Source of the DNA: Martinezella dioscoreae
GTDB taxonomy: Bacteria; Pseudomonadota; Alphaproteobacteria; Rhizobiales; Rhizobiaceae
Assembly: GCF_009176305.1 (NCBI RefSeq)
Contig: NZ_BLAJ01000003.1
Coordinates: 248,001-312,000 of the forward strand
DNA: 64,000 nucleotides
Reading direction: 5' to 3'
Positions 51,823 through 61,269 of this stretch are shown here, one piece after another. Position 1 is the stretch's first letter. Every line of letters begins with the position of its first letter. A model generated the notes under the pieces. The model did no database searches and had not been told where the DNA came from. It saw nothing but the letters and a program-made list of their open reading frames with translations. The position numbers and the translations under genes were made by a program.

Positions 51823-54215
51823 GAGCGCTCGGCCTCCATCCCTTCCTCGAAACCGGGCTTCTCCTCAAGATCGGGATCGTTGGTTGCTAGCTTGCGCTCG
51901 CCGCCGGCGCGGATGCGGATCAGCGCCAGGATGGCAAGCCCGGTCATGGCGACGACTGCGATTTCGCCGAGCGTATCCGTGCCGCGGAAGTCGACGATGA
52001 TAACGTTGACCACATTGTCGCCATGCGCGATCAGCTTCGAATATTGATTGAAGAAGGCGGTCAGCGTCAGATCGAACGGCGCTTCGGTCGCCTTCAGCAG
52101 CAGGAGCGTAAAACCGCTGCCGCAGGCAATGGCGAGCACGGCATGGGCGATCCTGGCGAGCGGCGGCCGGCGATCGGACGGCGAAAGCCGCAGCCGCGTC
52201 ATGACAAGCGCCAGAATCACCACCGCAAGCGTCTCGACCATAAACTGCGTGAAGGAAAGATCCGGTGCGCCGAACAGCAGGAAAATGACGGCGACGGCAA
52301 AGCCCTGGATGCCAAGCGAAACGATCGCCGTCAGCCGGTCCCGCGCAAAGACGACCGCAACAACGCCGATGACGGCAATCAAAAAGATCGTTGCCTCATG
52401 CCACTGCAGGTTCGGCAATGCCGGCATCGCGGGCAGCTCGCCATGAGCAGCGAGAGGGATCAGCAACATTGCCGCCAGGCAAAGGAAAGTGACGGTGACG
52501 TAGATTTCCAGTCGGCCAGGCTGCAGCAGCCGCGAGACGACATGCGACAGCCGCACCAGACCGGAGATGAATCCATCGAAACCGCGATCCGGCCCCGGCC
52601 CGAGGGCACGCAGAACGACGGACATCAGGAAACGGGCGCGATCGAGCTGCCAGTAGACGATGACGCCGATCAGCACGGTCAGCAGAGAAAGCGCCAGAGG
52701 TAGACCAATATGCGGGATCAAGGAGACCGAAATCTCCAATCCCTTGCCGCCGACCGCGCTTGCCATCGGCGAAGAGACATACTCGTGCCAAAGGCCCGAG
52801 AACAAAGCCGAAGCGATGCCGAGTAAAGCAAGCGTGACCGGTCCGAGCCAGAGCAATGGGGGCGCCTCATGCGGCGGGCGAGGCGTCTCGGTCAGCGGGC
52901 CGACGAAGGGCTTCAGCGCCACGGCAAAGGCGATGGCAAACATCAGCGCATTGCCCGCCACGGCGATGAGGGTGAGGATGATGGCAGCCGGCGATGCCTG
53001 TGCCAGCGCGGCATAGATTTCCTCCTTCGCGAGGAACCCGAAAGCCGGAGGCAGCCCTCCCATCGATATGGCAGCGACCAAGGCAGCGACAAAGGTCAAC
53101 GGCATGGCCGAGCGCAAGCCGCCCAGCCGGGTGATGTCGCGTGTTCCCGTTTCATGATCGACGATGCCGGCAACCATGAATAGGGCGCCCTTGAACAGGG
53201 AATGCGCCACCAGATAGAGGACGGCGGCTTCGACGGCATAATCGGTGCCAAAACCGGTGAGCATCACCAGCAGGCCGAGCGAGGAGACCGTCGTATAGGC
53301 GAGCTTCAGCTTCAAGTCGGTCTGGCGGATGGCAAGCAAAGTTCCGACGAGCAAGGTCGCCGCGCCGAAGACCGGCAGGATCGTCTGCCACGCCATCGTC
53401 CCGCCCATGATCGGATTGAGCCGCATCAGCAGATAGACGCCTGCCTTCACCATGGTCGCCGAATGCAGATAGGCCGAGACCGGAGTCGGCGCCTCCATGG
53501 CATTCGGCAGCCAGAAATGAAAGGGAAACTGCGCCGATTTGGTGAAGGCCCCACCAAGCACCAGGATCAGGGCCGCCAGATAGAGCGGGCTTGCGCGCAG
53601 GACATCGCCAGCCTTCAGGAGATCGGACATCGCGCCGATGCCTGTGATCTGCCAGATCAGCAACAGGCCCGCCAGGAACAGCAGCCCGCCGCCGCCGGTC
53701 ACGACCAGCGCCTGCAGCGCCGCCCGTCGCGACGCTTCCCGATGATGATCGAAGCCAATCAGCAGGAAGGAAGTGATCGAGGTCAGTTCCCAGAAGACGA
53801 ACAGCGTGAGGAAGCTGTCCGAGACGACGAGGCCGAGCATCGAGCCCATGAAGAGGAAGATGAAGGAGAAGAAGCGGCCGAGATCGACATGCCCCTTCAG
53901 ATAGCCGCCAGCATAGACGACGATCAGCGTGCCGATGCCGGTGATGAGCAGCGCAAAGGTCAGCGACAGGCCATCAATCAGCCAGGAGAACCGGAGATCA
54001 AGGCTCGGCACCCAATCGAAACCGCCAGTTTGGATGCCGCCGGCTGCAACGACAGGAAGGAAGCTCGAAAAATGCAGAAAGGCAAGAGCGGGAAGCAGCG
54101 CCAGGAGCCACGCCGCATTGTGGCCCAAACGCCGAAAGACAACCGGCGCGGTCAGCGCACCGAGAAAGGGCAGGCATAGAGCCAGGAATGTCAGGCCCGC
54201 GGTGGCGGCGGCCAT
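51819..54215 (-). CDS. mrpA: Mrp/Mnh cation:proton antiporter subunit A
   Basis: A 798-residue membrane protein. An N-terminal NuoL-like antiporter module (about 1-480) has [12 protein letters not shown] with the key Glu, [16 protein letters not shown] and [10 protein letters not shown]-terminal module (about 600-790) resembles DUF4040/MbhE and NuoJ parts, ending in a charged tail. The Mrp complex exchanges Na+ or K+ for protons, driven by the proton gradient, giving alkali and salt tolerance; in rhizobia the Pha version is needed for symbiosis. First gene of the operon mrpABCDEFG, with six short overlaps or gaps. Confidence 0.96.
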   Translation of the reverse strand: MAAATAGLTFLALCLPFLGALTAPVVFRRLGHNAAWLLALLPALAFLHFSSFLPVVAAGGIQTGGFDWVPSLDLRFSWLIDGLSLTFALLITGIGTLIVVYAGGYLKGHVDLGRFFSFIFLFMGSMLGLVVSDSFLTLFVFWELTSITSFLLIGFDHHREASRRAALQALVVTGGGGLLFLAGLLLIWQITGIGAMSDLLKAGDVLRASPLYLAALILVLGGAFTKSAQFPFHFWLPNAMEAPTPVSAYLHSATMVKAGVYLLMRLNPIMGGTMAWQTILPVFGAATLLVGTLLAIRQTDLKLKLAYTTVSSLGLLVMLTGFGTDYAVEAAVLYLVAHSLFKGALFMVAGIVDHETGTRDITRLGGLRSAMPLTFVAALVAAISMGGLPPAFGFLAKEEIYAALAQASPAAIILTLIAVAGNALMFAIAFAVALKPFVGPLTETPRPPHEAPPLLWLGPVTLALLGIASALFSGLWHEYVSSPMASAVGGKGLEISVSLIPHIGLPLALSLLTVLIGVIVYWQLDRARFLMSVVLRALGPGPDRGFDGFISGLVRLSHVVSRLLQPGRLEIYVTVTFLCLAAMLLIPLAAHGELPAMPALPNLQWHEATIFLIAVIGVVAVVFARDRLTAIVSLGIQGFAVAVIFLLFGAPDLSFTQFMVETLAVVILALVMTRLRLSPSDRRPPLARIAHAVLAIACGSGFTLLLLKATEAPFDLTLTAFFNQYSKLIAHGDNVVNVIIVDFRGTDTLGEIAVVAMTGLAILALIRIRAGGERKLATNDPDLEEKPGFEEGMEAERS

Positions 54216-54574
54216 GCTCCCCCCTTACTGAACGTTCATGCAGAATCCGGCAAAGCCGGAGCGGTCTTGAAGGGATAGGCGAAAGGACACATCGCCTCAA
54301 GCCCTGACAAGGGAAAACCGGACGTAAACCACCGAAATCGATTTTTGCTGCCAGCAACCGTGGAGGTTGCAGGATTCAATGATCGTCCGGAAGCCTGCGA
54401 TGCCGGTTTGAACGTCGCAGCATTGCAGAATTCCTTGCTATTCCTGCATGGCTCGCAATGAAGTTGTAATGAATTTGCGCTAATTTATCGGTATTTTCCG
54501 AACCGCTATGGAAATTGCGCTCAAAAAAGCGCTAATCTTGATCGGTTTGCAGATCCCGCCTCCCGGAAACCGCA
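54216..54574. promoter_or_regulatory. Divergent intergenic region upstream of the Mrp operon
   Basis: A 359-base region containing the promoters of mrpA and the secreted-protein gene. A short CCGGC/GCCGG hairpin lies near 54247-54259. GCGCTAAT occurs twice, at about 54477 and 54528, each followed within a few bases by ATCGGT; this may be a direct-repeat binding site. No gene longer than a few codons has a ribosome site here. No metal- or pH-responsive motif can be named. Confidence 0.35.
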
Positions 54575-55090
54575 ATGCTCGCCCGCCTGATTGCCCTCCT
54601 GCTTCTTTTCCCCGCCCCGGCCTTTGCCGCGGACTGGTGGTCCTATGACAACGCAGGCTTTGGCTACGCGATCGAGCTGCCGTCGGAATTCCATCTTGCC
54701 GCCTCTTCCGAGGATACCGATCGGCTGTCGCTGTCGCCGGCAGATCGCTCCGCTTCGCTGCAGGTCTTCGGCACGATGGTTGCCAATGGCGATTTTGCAT
54801 CGGAAGCGAATGGGCGCGTGGCGCTTGCCAGAGACCAAGGCTGGAAGATTTCCTATTCGAAATCGAATTCGCGCGGCATCAGCTTTTCCGGCACCAGGCA
54901 GGGGCGGATCGTCTACGTGCGTGGGGTCGCGCTCTGCAACGGTGCCGCGGCCTTCTTCCAGATGGATTACTCGAAGGCGGACATGCAGCGCTACGACGCC
55001 ATCGTCATGCGCCTCGTGCGCAGCCTGCGCTCGACGAAGAAATGCACGCCGACGGCGGAGATCGTCAAAAGTTTTCCGGCGACAGGCTGA
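54575..55090 (+). CDS. Secreted protein of unknown function
   Basis: A 171-residue protein. A clear signal peptide (M-L-A-R-L-I-A-L-L-L-L-F-P-A-P-A-F-A, cleavage near 18-19) is followed by a beta-rich domain beginning W-W-S-Y-D-N-A-G-F-G-Y-A-I-E-L-P. This Y-x-I-x-x-P-x-x-F opening is common in small periplasmic proteins of alphaproteobacteria. Two cysteines (A-L-C-N-G, K-K-C-T-P) might pair. I recognise no named family. The last 26 bases overlap the convergent hemolysin-III gene. Confidence 0.65.
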   Translation: MLARLIALLLLFPAPAFAADWWSYDNAGFGYAIELPSEFHLAASSEDTDRLSLSPADRSASLQVFGTMVANGDFASEANGRVALARDQGWKISYSKSNSRGISFSGTRQGRIVYVRGVALCNGAAAFFQMDYSKADMQRYDAIVMRLVRSLRSTKKCTPTAEIVKSFPATG

Positions 55091-55733
55091 AGCAGGTCAG
55101 TACCGCCGAATAATGCACGGCGGCGGCAGCAACCACGAAGCCATGCCAGATCGCATTCTGGAAGCGCAGCTTTTCCCAGACGTGAAAGATCACGCCGAGC
55201 GAATAGATGACGCCGCCGATGATAATGAGCAGCATCGAGGCGAATGGGATATGCATGGAAACCGGCTTGGCGACGAGGATGCCGCTCCAGCCCATTGCAA
55301 GGTAAAGCAGGATCGCCAGCCGATCGAAGCGTCCTGGAAAAAGGACTTTCAGGACGATACCGAACGCCGCAAACACCCAGACGGCGATCAGCACGCCAAG
55401 CAGCAGCGGGTCCTCGGATCCGCGCTCCAGAAAGGGGGTGTAAGTAGCGGCGATCAGGACATAGATGAAAGAGTGGTCGAAGCGGCGCAGAAACCATTTC
55501 GTCCTGGATACGGGCCATAGATTATAGGTGAAGGACATTCCGAGCGTCAGCACCAGGCCGACGCCATAGATCCAGGCGGCGGCAATTTCGCCGTAGGAGC
55601 TCCAAACCGTCGCATAGAAGATCAGCACGGTGGCGCCGATCAGCGCAAGGACCACGCCGACACCATTGACGATGCCGTCTGCGATGATCTCATAGCGATC
55701 ATAGGCCCAGCGGATGCCTCTGTATTCAGTCAT
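55065..55733 (-). CDS. Hemolysin III / PAQR-family membrane protein
   Basis: A 222-residue protein with seven hydrophobic helices. Conserved polar residues match HlyIII: F-T-Y-N-L-W early, F-D-H-S-F-I-Y-V-L-I-A-A-T-Y-T-P in the middle, and F-H-V-W-E-K-L-R-F-Q-N-A-I-W-H-G at the end, including the Ser, Asp and His residues proposed to bind zinc. The family is distantly related to adiponectin receptors and is often called hemolysin III, but most members probably act in membrane lipid homeostasis. It overlaps the convergent secreted-protein gene. Confidence 0.9.
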   Translation of the reverse strand: MTEYRGIRWAYDRYEIIADGIVNGVGVVLALIGATVLIFYATVWSSYGEIAAAWIYGVGLVLTLGMSFTYNLWPVSRTKWFLRRFDHSFIYVLIAATYTPFLERGSEDPLLLGVLIAVWVFAAFGIVLKVLFPGRFDRLAILLYLAMGWSGILVAKPVSMHIPFASMLLIIIGGVIYSLGVIFHVWEKLRFQNAIWHGFVVAAAAVHYSAVLTCFSLSPENF

Positions 55734-56059
55734 ATCATCCGGTTCCGTTTTCGTTGGAGACCGATCCTTGCACTAGAAACAGGAGGAGACAACTGCGCCA
55801 AACGCGCACATCGATCAATCTTCGTGAACGGCTTGCCATGGGCCTGCTTATCGCTTGTCAATGGAAAGCGAACGCTCAATCCGCAATTTATGGCCTTCTG
55901 TGAACAATCGAAATCCGCCATATGAATATGCAAGTACAGCGGACCAGAGGATCAAAAAGGCATATCAACCGGCGAAACCCTCCTGTCCGCTACCGGCGGC
56001 CCTTGCCGCCGACGCCGGTTGCCTTTTCGAGACCCCATCCCAAGGTTGGAACTGACACC
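55734..56059. other. Intergenic region before the VOC gene
   Basis: A 326-base region. It holds promoters for the hemolysin-III gene (left) and the VOC gene (right). The open frame upstream of ATG 56060 reaches 55922, but its translation is Arg/Pro-rich and unlike the family. I see no hairpin or repeat of note. Confidence 0.35.
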
Positions 56060-56926
56060 ATGACCGAAACTGCCCCCTCCTACGCCCTGACCCGTCCCGC
56101 CTATGTTGGCCAGTCGCACCTCGTCGTTACCGACGTGGCGCTGGTATCCCGCTTCTATCAGGACATGCTGGGTTTGAAGGTCATCGAGAAGACAGCGAGC
56201 GGCGAAGTCCTCGGTGTCGCCGGTCTTCCCCTTCTGACGCTGACAACCGATCGGGCTGCGGTGCACGCACCGAAGACGGCGGCCGGCCTGTTCCATACCG
56301 CGTTCCTGCTGCCGAGCCGTGTCGAGCTTGCGCGCTGGCTTCGTCATGCCGCCCATAAGAATGTGGTGCTGGAAGGCGCTTCGGATCATATCGTCAGCGA
56401 GGCCATCTACCTGTCCGACCCCGAAGGCAACGGCATCGAAATCTACGCCGACCGCCCGCATGAGGAATGGACCTTCCACGATGACGGCACGGTCGAAATG
56501 GCGACGCTCCGGCTTGATCTGCAGAAGCTCTACGAGAGCGCCCCGCAGGATCGCTGGGACGGCATGGCCGAAGGATCGGCAATCGGCCATATCCATCTGC
56601 AGGTCGGCGATGTTGCCGAAGCCAACGCCTTCTATCGCGACGTCCTCGGCATGAAGGTCATGGCGGCGCGCTATCCCGGCGCGACCTTCCTTGCGACCGG
56701 CGGCTATCACCATCATCTCGGCGCCAATACCTGGAACAGCCGTGGCGCCGGCATACGCAGCGAACATATGACCGGTCTTTCCGACTATACGTTGCGCTTC
56801 AACGACAAGGCAGCCCTGGACAAGGCCGTAGCCGCCCTGGAGCAGCACGAAATCGAGACGGAGAAGCGCGATGGCGGCATATCGCTGCGCGATCCGTGGG
56901 GTATCGGACTTAATCTCATCGCCTGA
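56060..56926 (+). CDS. VOC-superfamily glyoxalase/catechol-2,3-dioxygenase-like protein
   Basis: A protein of about 288 residues made of two VOC (beta-alpha-beta-beta-beta) modules. Module 1 is at about 12-130 (S-H-L-V-V-T-D-V, L-F-H-T-A-F, G-N-G-I-E-I-Y-A-D-R-P). Module 2 is at about 170-285 (I-G-H-I-H-L-Q-V-G-D-V, Y-H-H-H-L-G-A-N-T-W, D-P-W-G-I). The H-H pattern in each module fits Fe2+ or Mn2+ binding as in CatE-type extradiol dioxygenases. ATG 56060 is supported by AAGG at 56042-56045 and by the family start. The substrate, possibly an aromatic, is unknown. A terminator follows. Confidence 0.85.
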   Translation: MTETAPSYALTRPAYVGQSHLVVTDVALVSRFYQDMLGLKVIEKTASGEVLGVAGLPLLTLTTDRAAVHAPKTAAGLFHTAFLLPSRVELARWLRHAAHKNVVLEGASDHIVSEAIYLSDPEGNGIEIYADRPHEEWTFHDDGTVEMATLRLDLQKLYESAPQDRWDGMAEGSAIGHIHLQVGDVAEANAFYRDVLGMKVMAARYPGATFLATGGYHHHLGANTWNSRGAGIRSEHMTGLSDYTLRFNDKAALDKAVAALEQHEIETEKRDGGISLRDPWGIGLNLIA

Positions 56927-56952
56927 CTTTTCCGATCCGGCCGCCATTCGAC

Positions 56953-56985
56953 AAGCCCGTTGCGGAACCGCGGCGGGCTTTTCGC
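56953..56985 (+). terminator. Rho-independent terminator after the VOC gene
   Basis: A 7-bp outer stem (56953-56959 with 56974-56980) continues into an inner GCGG/CCGC pairing, followed by TTTT. It ends the VOC transcript 27 bases after the stop and precedes the AI-2E gene. Confidence 0.8.
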
Positions 56986-57029
56986 GTTGAAGTAGCGAGG
57001 CGATCCTGCCTTCGGGGAACTTTCTCGGG

Positions 57030-58202
57030 ATGGAATTCGACAAAATCGCCGCCGGCCGATCGGATGCAACAACCGCGTCGCAGGATGTCGGCCCGGGTAT
57101 CGATCGCAACGCATCCCGTGCACAAGGCGACGAAGCGGAAATTTTCGGTCTCTCCGACCAGCGAGGACGCGACAAGCTCAACATTGCCGCCTCCTGGGCA
57201 ACGATCGGCATCTTCCTCATGTTGGCCTTCGCCGCCGTCTACACGATGTCACTGATCCTCATTCCGGTGACGCTTGCCGTCGTCGTGGGAATGATTCTCG
57301 GCTTGGCGGCCGAAAGGCTCAGCAAGCTCGGCATTCCCCGCGTTCTAAATGCCGTCATTCTTTCCTCCAGCGTTGCCCTGGTGATCTTCCTCATCATTAA
57401 TGCGCTCGCCGAACCGATCGCCAAGCTCGCACAGCAGGCGCCTGACTTCTTCCAGCGCACATCCGACCGGCTGATGCCCTATCTCGACCGGTTTCAATGG
57501 CTGCACATTTCTTCCGAAACCTTTCAAGGCAGCCCGATGTCGATCAACACCCTGCTGGAGAACAGCGGCAACGTGCTGCATGTCGTGTCCACCAGCCTGA
57601 CACCGGCCATCGTGCAGATCCTGATCTTCTTTGCAGCCCTGCTGCTATTCCTTGCCGGCAGGGTAAGCCTGCGCAAGACGATCATCATGACCTTTTCCAG
57701 CAGGGCATCTCGACTGAATGCCATCCGCATCATCAATGCCGTGGAGCGGGTGCTCGGCTTCTATTTTGCGACGGCTTCGCTGATTTATGCCGGGATCGGC
57801 CTCGCGATGACCCTGATCGCCTATGTCGGCGGAATGAGCGTGCCGGTGCTGTGGGGCGTTTTCGCCTTCTTATCCAGCTTCATCCCATTCCTCGGCGTCA
57901 CGGCCATGACGATCGCGCTCGCGATCGCCGGCATCATCACGCATTCGGACATCATTTTCGGTCTCGCGCCGGCCGTCGCCTTCTTCGCCGTGCATCTGAC
58001 CGTGGAAAACCTAGTCTTTCCGGCGATCATGGGCCGCCAATGGGAGCTCAATCCCTTCGTCGTCTTTCTGGCCATCATCTTCTGGACATGGATGTGGGGC
58101 GCGGTCGGCGCCATGCTGGCGCTGCCGCTGTCGCTGATCGTCATGACCGTCATTGACGAGCTTTTCATCGAGGAAAAAACGCAGCCGCAATTGCCGGGCT
58201 AG
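57030..58202 (+). CDS. AI-2E-family transporter (PerM/YdiK type)
   Basis: A 390-residue protein. A hydrophilic N-terminus of about 50 residues is followed by eight hydrophobic helices. A large loop with coiled-coil character (about 125-190) lies between the third and fourth. The family signature is seen in F-L-S-S-F-I-P-F-L-G and E-N-L-V-F-P-A-I-M-G-R-Q-W-E-L-N-P-F-V-V-F. Members export or exchange small molecules (the TqsA paralogue exports autoinducer 2) or move ions. The substrate here is unknown. It runs convergent to the deacetylase gene with 11 bases between. Confidence 0.9.
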   Translation: MEFDKIAAGRSDATTASQDVGPGIDRNASRAQGDEAEIFGLSDQRGRDKLNIAASWATIGIFLMLAFAAVYTMSLILIPVTLAVVVGMILGLAAERLSKLGIPRVLNAVILSSSVALVIFLIINALAEPIAKLAQQAPDFFQRTSDRLMPYLDRFQWLHISSETFQGSPMSINTLLENSGNVLHVVSTSLTPAIVQILIFFAALLLFLAGRVSLRKTIIMTFSSRASRLNAIRIINAVERVLGFYFATASLIYAGIGLAMTLIAYVGGMSVPVLWGVFAFLSSFIPFLGVTAMTIALAIAGIITHSDIIFGLAPAVAFFAVHLTVENLVFPAIMGRQWELNPFVVFLAIIFWTWMWGAVGAMLALPLSLIVMTVIDELFIEEKTQPQLPG

Positions 58203-58213
58203 CACTCGACCGC

Positions 58214-59005
58214 TCAGTTGGTCGTGTCGTCGTCACCCTTTTCGGGGATATCCTGCAGACGAACGAAATCGACGCCCTTGGCCTTCAGCGCGAGGATGCT
58301 GGCCGCGACCCCCTCGCCTGCCGTATGCGTCGGCTGATTGATGTGGGAGATGATGACATCGCCGTCCTTGGCGGAGGCATATTGCTTTTCCACCATCTTG
58401 GCCGGCAGAAGCGAACCGCTGTCGCCATTCACCGAGTAACCGGCGATCCGATAGCCCATGCCACGGATCTGCATGATGGCGGCAGGCGTGTATTTCGCGG
58501 TCGCGCCGCGGAACCAGCGCGGTTGCGGAATGCCGGCTGCGATCATGGCGTCCGCACCACCCTTCACCTCCTGGGCGACCGCCTGCGGCGAGCCAGCGGC
58601 GGCGATACCATAAACCTTGGTCGGGACATCGACGGCGGGGATATGGTTTTGACCGTGATTTTCCAACTCGAAGAGATCCGGATGCGCGAGGAAGACCTTC
58701 AATGCATCCGGATTGGTGCGCAGCCAGCGCGCGGTGACGAAGATCGTCGCCGGAATGCGCTGATCGACGAGGGTGCTCAAAATGCGTGGGTCGGTCTTGC
58801 CCATGCAGGCATCGAAGGTGAGCGCGATGCGGGGAGCCCCCGTGCCGGCACGATCGACATGCAGATGCGGCTCCACAAGTTTGATCTTCGAAACCGGCGC
58901 CTTCGGCGGCAGCGGCGGCCAACCGGCAGGCGGCTGCTCGGGCTGCGCGGCAAAGGCGGCCGTCGCGGCAAGAAGGAGCGAGGAAGCGAGCAACAGGCGT
59001 TTCAT
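58214..59005 (-). CDS. Secreted NodB-domain polysaccharide deacetylase homologue with altered motif 1
   Basis: A 263-residue protein with a signal peptide (about 1-19, A-F-A-A) and a proline-rich linker, then a NodB homology domain at about 58-235. Motif 1 reads L-T-F-D-A-C: the catalytic-base Asp D65 is kept, but the metal-binding Asp is Ala (A66), followed by C67. Motif 2 is intact (H117-x3-H121), motif 3 is W-F-R-G-A-T-A (R166), and H221 of motif 5 is present. Canonical members remove N-acetyl groups from chitin-like or peptidoglycan substrates. Whether this one is active is unclear. It is divergent from the DnaJ-like gene. Confidence 0.85.
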   Translation of the reverse strand: MKRLLLASSLLLAATAAFAAQPEQPPAGWPPLPPKAPVSKIKLVEPHLHVDRAGTGAPRIALTFDACMGKTDPRILSTLVDQRIPATIFVTARWLRTNPDALKVFLAHPDLFELENHGQNHIPAVDVPTKVYGIAAAGSPQAVAQEVKGGADAMIAAGIPQPRWFRGATAKYTPAAIMQIRGMGYRIAGYSVNGDSGSLLPAKMVEKQYASAKDGDVIISHINQPTHTAGEGVAASILALKAKGVDFVRLQDIPEKGDDDTTN

Positions 59006-59265
59006 CGGACGGCCACCGGTGGATCAGGCAAACAAAATTCGGCGGGCGCTTGATTACCAGCCCAGCCACACCGCTCGCCATTATCCGGCAAGACGCCGGA
59101 AATATGGCAAAGCGGCGGCGGCAGCGCCCATTTCACATCACAATGGCGACGGACATGAAAGCTGCCAAGTCCGGGCTTCAACCTGACCGCGTCTATGATA
59201 CGATTGATATGAGCCTACCCTAGCACTATCTGCGTATCTTTCCGTGCTCCCGAAGAGAGACATGT

Positions 59266-60177
59266 ATGAGTCGCGATCCCTATGAAATTTTGGGCGTAAA
59301 GCGGGACGCCCCCCAAAAAGACATTCAAAGCGCCTATCGCAAGCTTGCCAAGAAGCTTCACCCAGATCTCAACCCGGGTGACAAGCAGGCCGAGGACAAA
59401 TTCAAGGAAGTCTCGGCGGCCTATGGCATTCTCGGCGATGAGGAGAAACGCGGGCGGTTCGACCGTGGCGAGATCGACAGCAGCGGTGCCGAGCAGGCGC
59501 CGCGCAACTACTATCGCGATTATGCAGCGCAGGAAGGCCAGCGCGGCCGCTATCAGAATGCGGGCGGCTTTGCCGATTTCGGCGATGCCGACGATATATT
59601 TTCCAGCTTCTTCTCGCGGCGCAGCCGAGGCCAATCGCAAATGCAGGGTCAAGACCGTCACTATACGATGGAGGTCGACTTTCTGGACGCCATCAATGGC
59701 GCCAAGAAGCAGATCAGCCTGCCCGAGGGGCCGGCGCTCGACGTCCAAATTCCACCGGGGACACGCGATGGGCAGACGCTACGCCTGAAGGGCAAGGGCG
59801 ATCCCGGCTTCAACGGCGGGAAACCCGGGGACGCGCTGATCGCCGTGCATGTTCGGCCGCACCGCTTCTACACGCGCGATGGCGACGATATCCGATTGGA
59901 AGTGCCGATCTCGCTGGCCGAAGCTGTGCTCGGCGGCAAGATTCGTGTCCCGACACCGTCGGGAGCCGTCACCGTGACGCTGCCGCCGAACTCCAATACG
60001 GGCAAGGTGTTGCGCTTGAAGGGCAAGGGCGCACCCGTGCGCGGCAAGGACAATGGCGATGCCTATGTCTCGCTGAAGATCGTCCTGCCGGATACGCCGG
60101 ACCCCGAGCTGACGCGCTTCGTTTCAGATTGGGAGGCAGGCAAGGCGCAAGATCCCAGAAAGACCATGGGAGGATAA
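59266..60177 (+). CDS. DnaJ-family co-chaperone, CbpA type
   Basis: A 303-residue protein. The N-terminal J domain (about 4-68) has the Hsp70-activating H-P-D at 32-34. A G/F-like linker (about 70-125) follows, then two DnaJ C-terminal substrate-binding domains (about 128-205 and 210-290). There is no cysteine-rich zinc-finger region, so it is a type II J protein like CbpA. It delivers clients to DnaK. ATG 59266 follows GAGAGA. It is immediately followed by its probable modulator CbpM (three bases). Confidence 0.93.
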   Translation: MSRDPYEILGVKRDAPQKDIQSAYRKLAKKLHPDLNPGDKQAEDKFKEVSAAYGILGDEEKRGRFDRGEIDSSGAEQAPRNYYRDYAAQEGQRGRYQNAGGFADFGDADDIFSSFFSRRSRGQSQMQGQDRHYTMEVDFLDAINGAKKQISLPEGPALDVQIPPGTRDGQTLRLKGKGDPGFNGGKPGDALIAVHVRPHRFYTRDGDDIRLEVPISLAEAVLGGKIRVPTPSGAVTVTLPPNSNTGKVLRLKGKGAPVRGKDNGDAYVSLKIVLPDTPDPELTRFVSDWEAGKAQDPRKTMGG

Positions 60178-60180
60178 GCG

Positions 60181-60513
60181 ATGAACGAGAACGAGTTTCG
60201 ACTTCACCTCCGGATCGAAACCACCGTGCTGGAAGTCTGGATATCTCAGGGCTGGGTCGTGCCCGAAGTCACCGATCAGGGCCGCAATTTCCACGAAGCC
60301 GACATTGCGCGCGGCCGGCTCATTCTCGATCTCAGTAAATCGATGGGCGTCAACGAGCCCGGCGTCGATGTCGTCATGGATCTGGTAGATCAGCTTCACA
60401 GCCTCAGAGCGACGCTGCGTGACCTGACGGATGCCGTGTGCCGGCAGCCGCCCGATGTGCAGGATCACATCCTGTCGGAGCTGACACGAGTGGAATCGCT
60501 GAGACGGCGATAA
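60181..60513 (+). CDS. cbpM: CbpM-like chaperone modulator (MerR-HTH-type)
   Basis: A 110-residue protein. It begins M-N-E-N-E-F and has the helical W-I-S-Q-G-W-V-V-P region of the CbpM/MerR_2 family, a central I-L-D-L-S-K-S-M-G-V-N-E-P-G-V-D-V-V-M-D-L-V-D-Q-L segment and a charged helical tail. In E. coli CbpM binds the J domain of CbpA and blocks its co-chaperone action. The gene starts three bases after the DnaJ-like stop, as in the cbpAM operon. The symbol is by family and position. Confidence 0.85.
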   Translation: MNENEFRLHLRIETTVLEVWISQGWVVPEVTDQGRNFHEADIARGRLILDLSKSMGVNEPGVDVVMDLVDQLHSLRATLRDLTDAVCRQPPDVQDHILSELTRVESLRRR

Positions 60514-60592
60514 GGTTGAAAATTACCTCAGGATGGAGCGTGGCCGCCATGAAGCGATCTCCGGGGCGGCCCCTCGTGCTTCATCCGGGCGC

Positions 60593-60982
60593 TCAATCGT
60601 AAAGATAATGCTCCTGCCAAGCGTCGCGCGGCACCTTGTCACCGATCTGATAGCTCAGATCGCGGACATGAATATGCTGCGGCCCGGTCACACAAGTATA
60701 GGAGAGGTGATACCAGTCACCCTTACTGCGAAAGACCGCACCGGGGGCATTCATGGCATCCGGCTTCATATCCGGATCGCCGAATGTGTAGGCAATCACC
60801 TTGTCCGGTTTGAACCCCGTCTTGTCCGTACCGATCCGCTTCATGGCCTCTGCATCGCATGCCTGCTCCATTCGCTCCGACGGATCGAGCTTCTCCAACT
60901 GCTTCTTGATAGCCGCATCGACGGCGAAGGCGGAGGTGGCGACGCTAACCAATGGAATCAGGATGGCGAAGAGTTTCAGCAT
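60593..60982 (-). CDS. DUF930-domain secreted protein
   Basis: A 129-residue protein. The signal peptide is M-L-K-L-F-A-I-L-I-P-L-V-S-V-A-T-S-A-F-A (about 1-20). The mature domain has L-D-P-S-E-R-M-E-Q-A-C-D-A-E-A-M, Y-T-F-G-D-P and W-Y-H-L-S-Y-T-C, which are DUF930 marks with a probable disulfide. ATG 60982 is preceded by AAGGGA; the frame continues to 61030 without support. It is an alphaproteobacterial periplasmic family of unknown function. It converges on cbpM with an 80-base gap. Confidence 0.85.
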   Translation of the reverse strand: MLKLFAILIPLVSVATSAFAVDAAIKKQLEKLDPSERMEQACDAEAMKRIGTDKTGFKPDKVIAYTFGDPDMKPDAMNAPGAVFRSKGDWYHLSYTCVTGPQHIHVRDLSYQIGDKVPRDAWQEHYLYD

Positions 60983-61269
60983 GAAGACCGGTCCCTTGCA
61001 TTGTTTTGGATTTGAGTGCGTTCGCTCCATCAGAGAAGGCTTTGACCGCCTTCATGTCGACGCACTGTATGCCGACTTCGATAAAGAATGTGGTCTCATC
61101 AAGGCAGCGCCGCGATGCGGTCTCCCGCAGGCTGCCTGTTCGAGCAAAACTAATATCGGCTGCTTGCATGAAGCTGGAGGAGCGGACTTGCCGCTTGAAC
61201 CTCACCTCGCTGCCCTCTATTTCTCTCTTCACTTCACATCCGACTTTCACTCCAGAGAAAGCGCCCCTC

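Noticed and set aside
54379..54411. Ten-codon leader-like peptide with a GGAGG upstream
   Set aside because: The spacing to the start is long, the next gene is about 160 bases away, and there is no attenuator hairpin.
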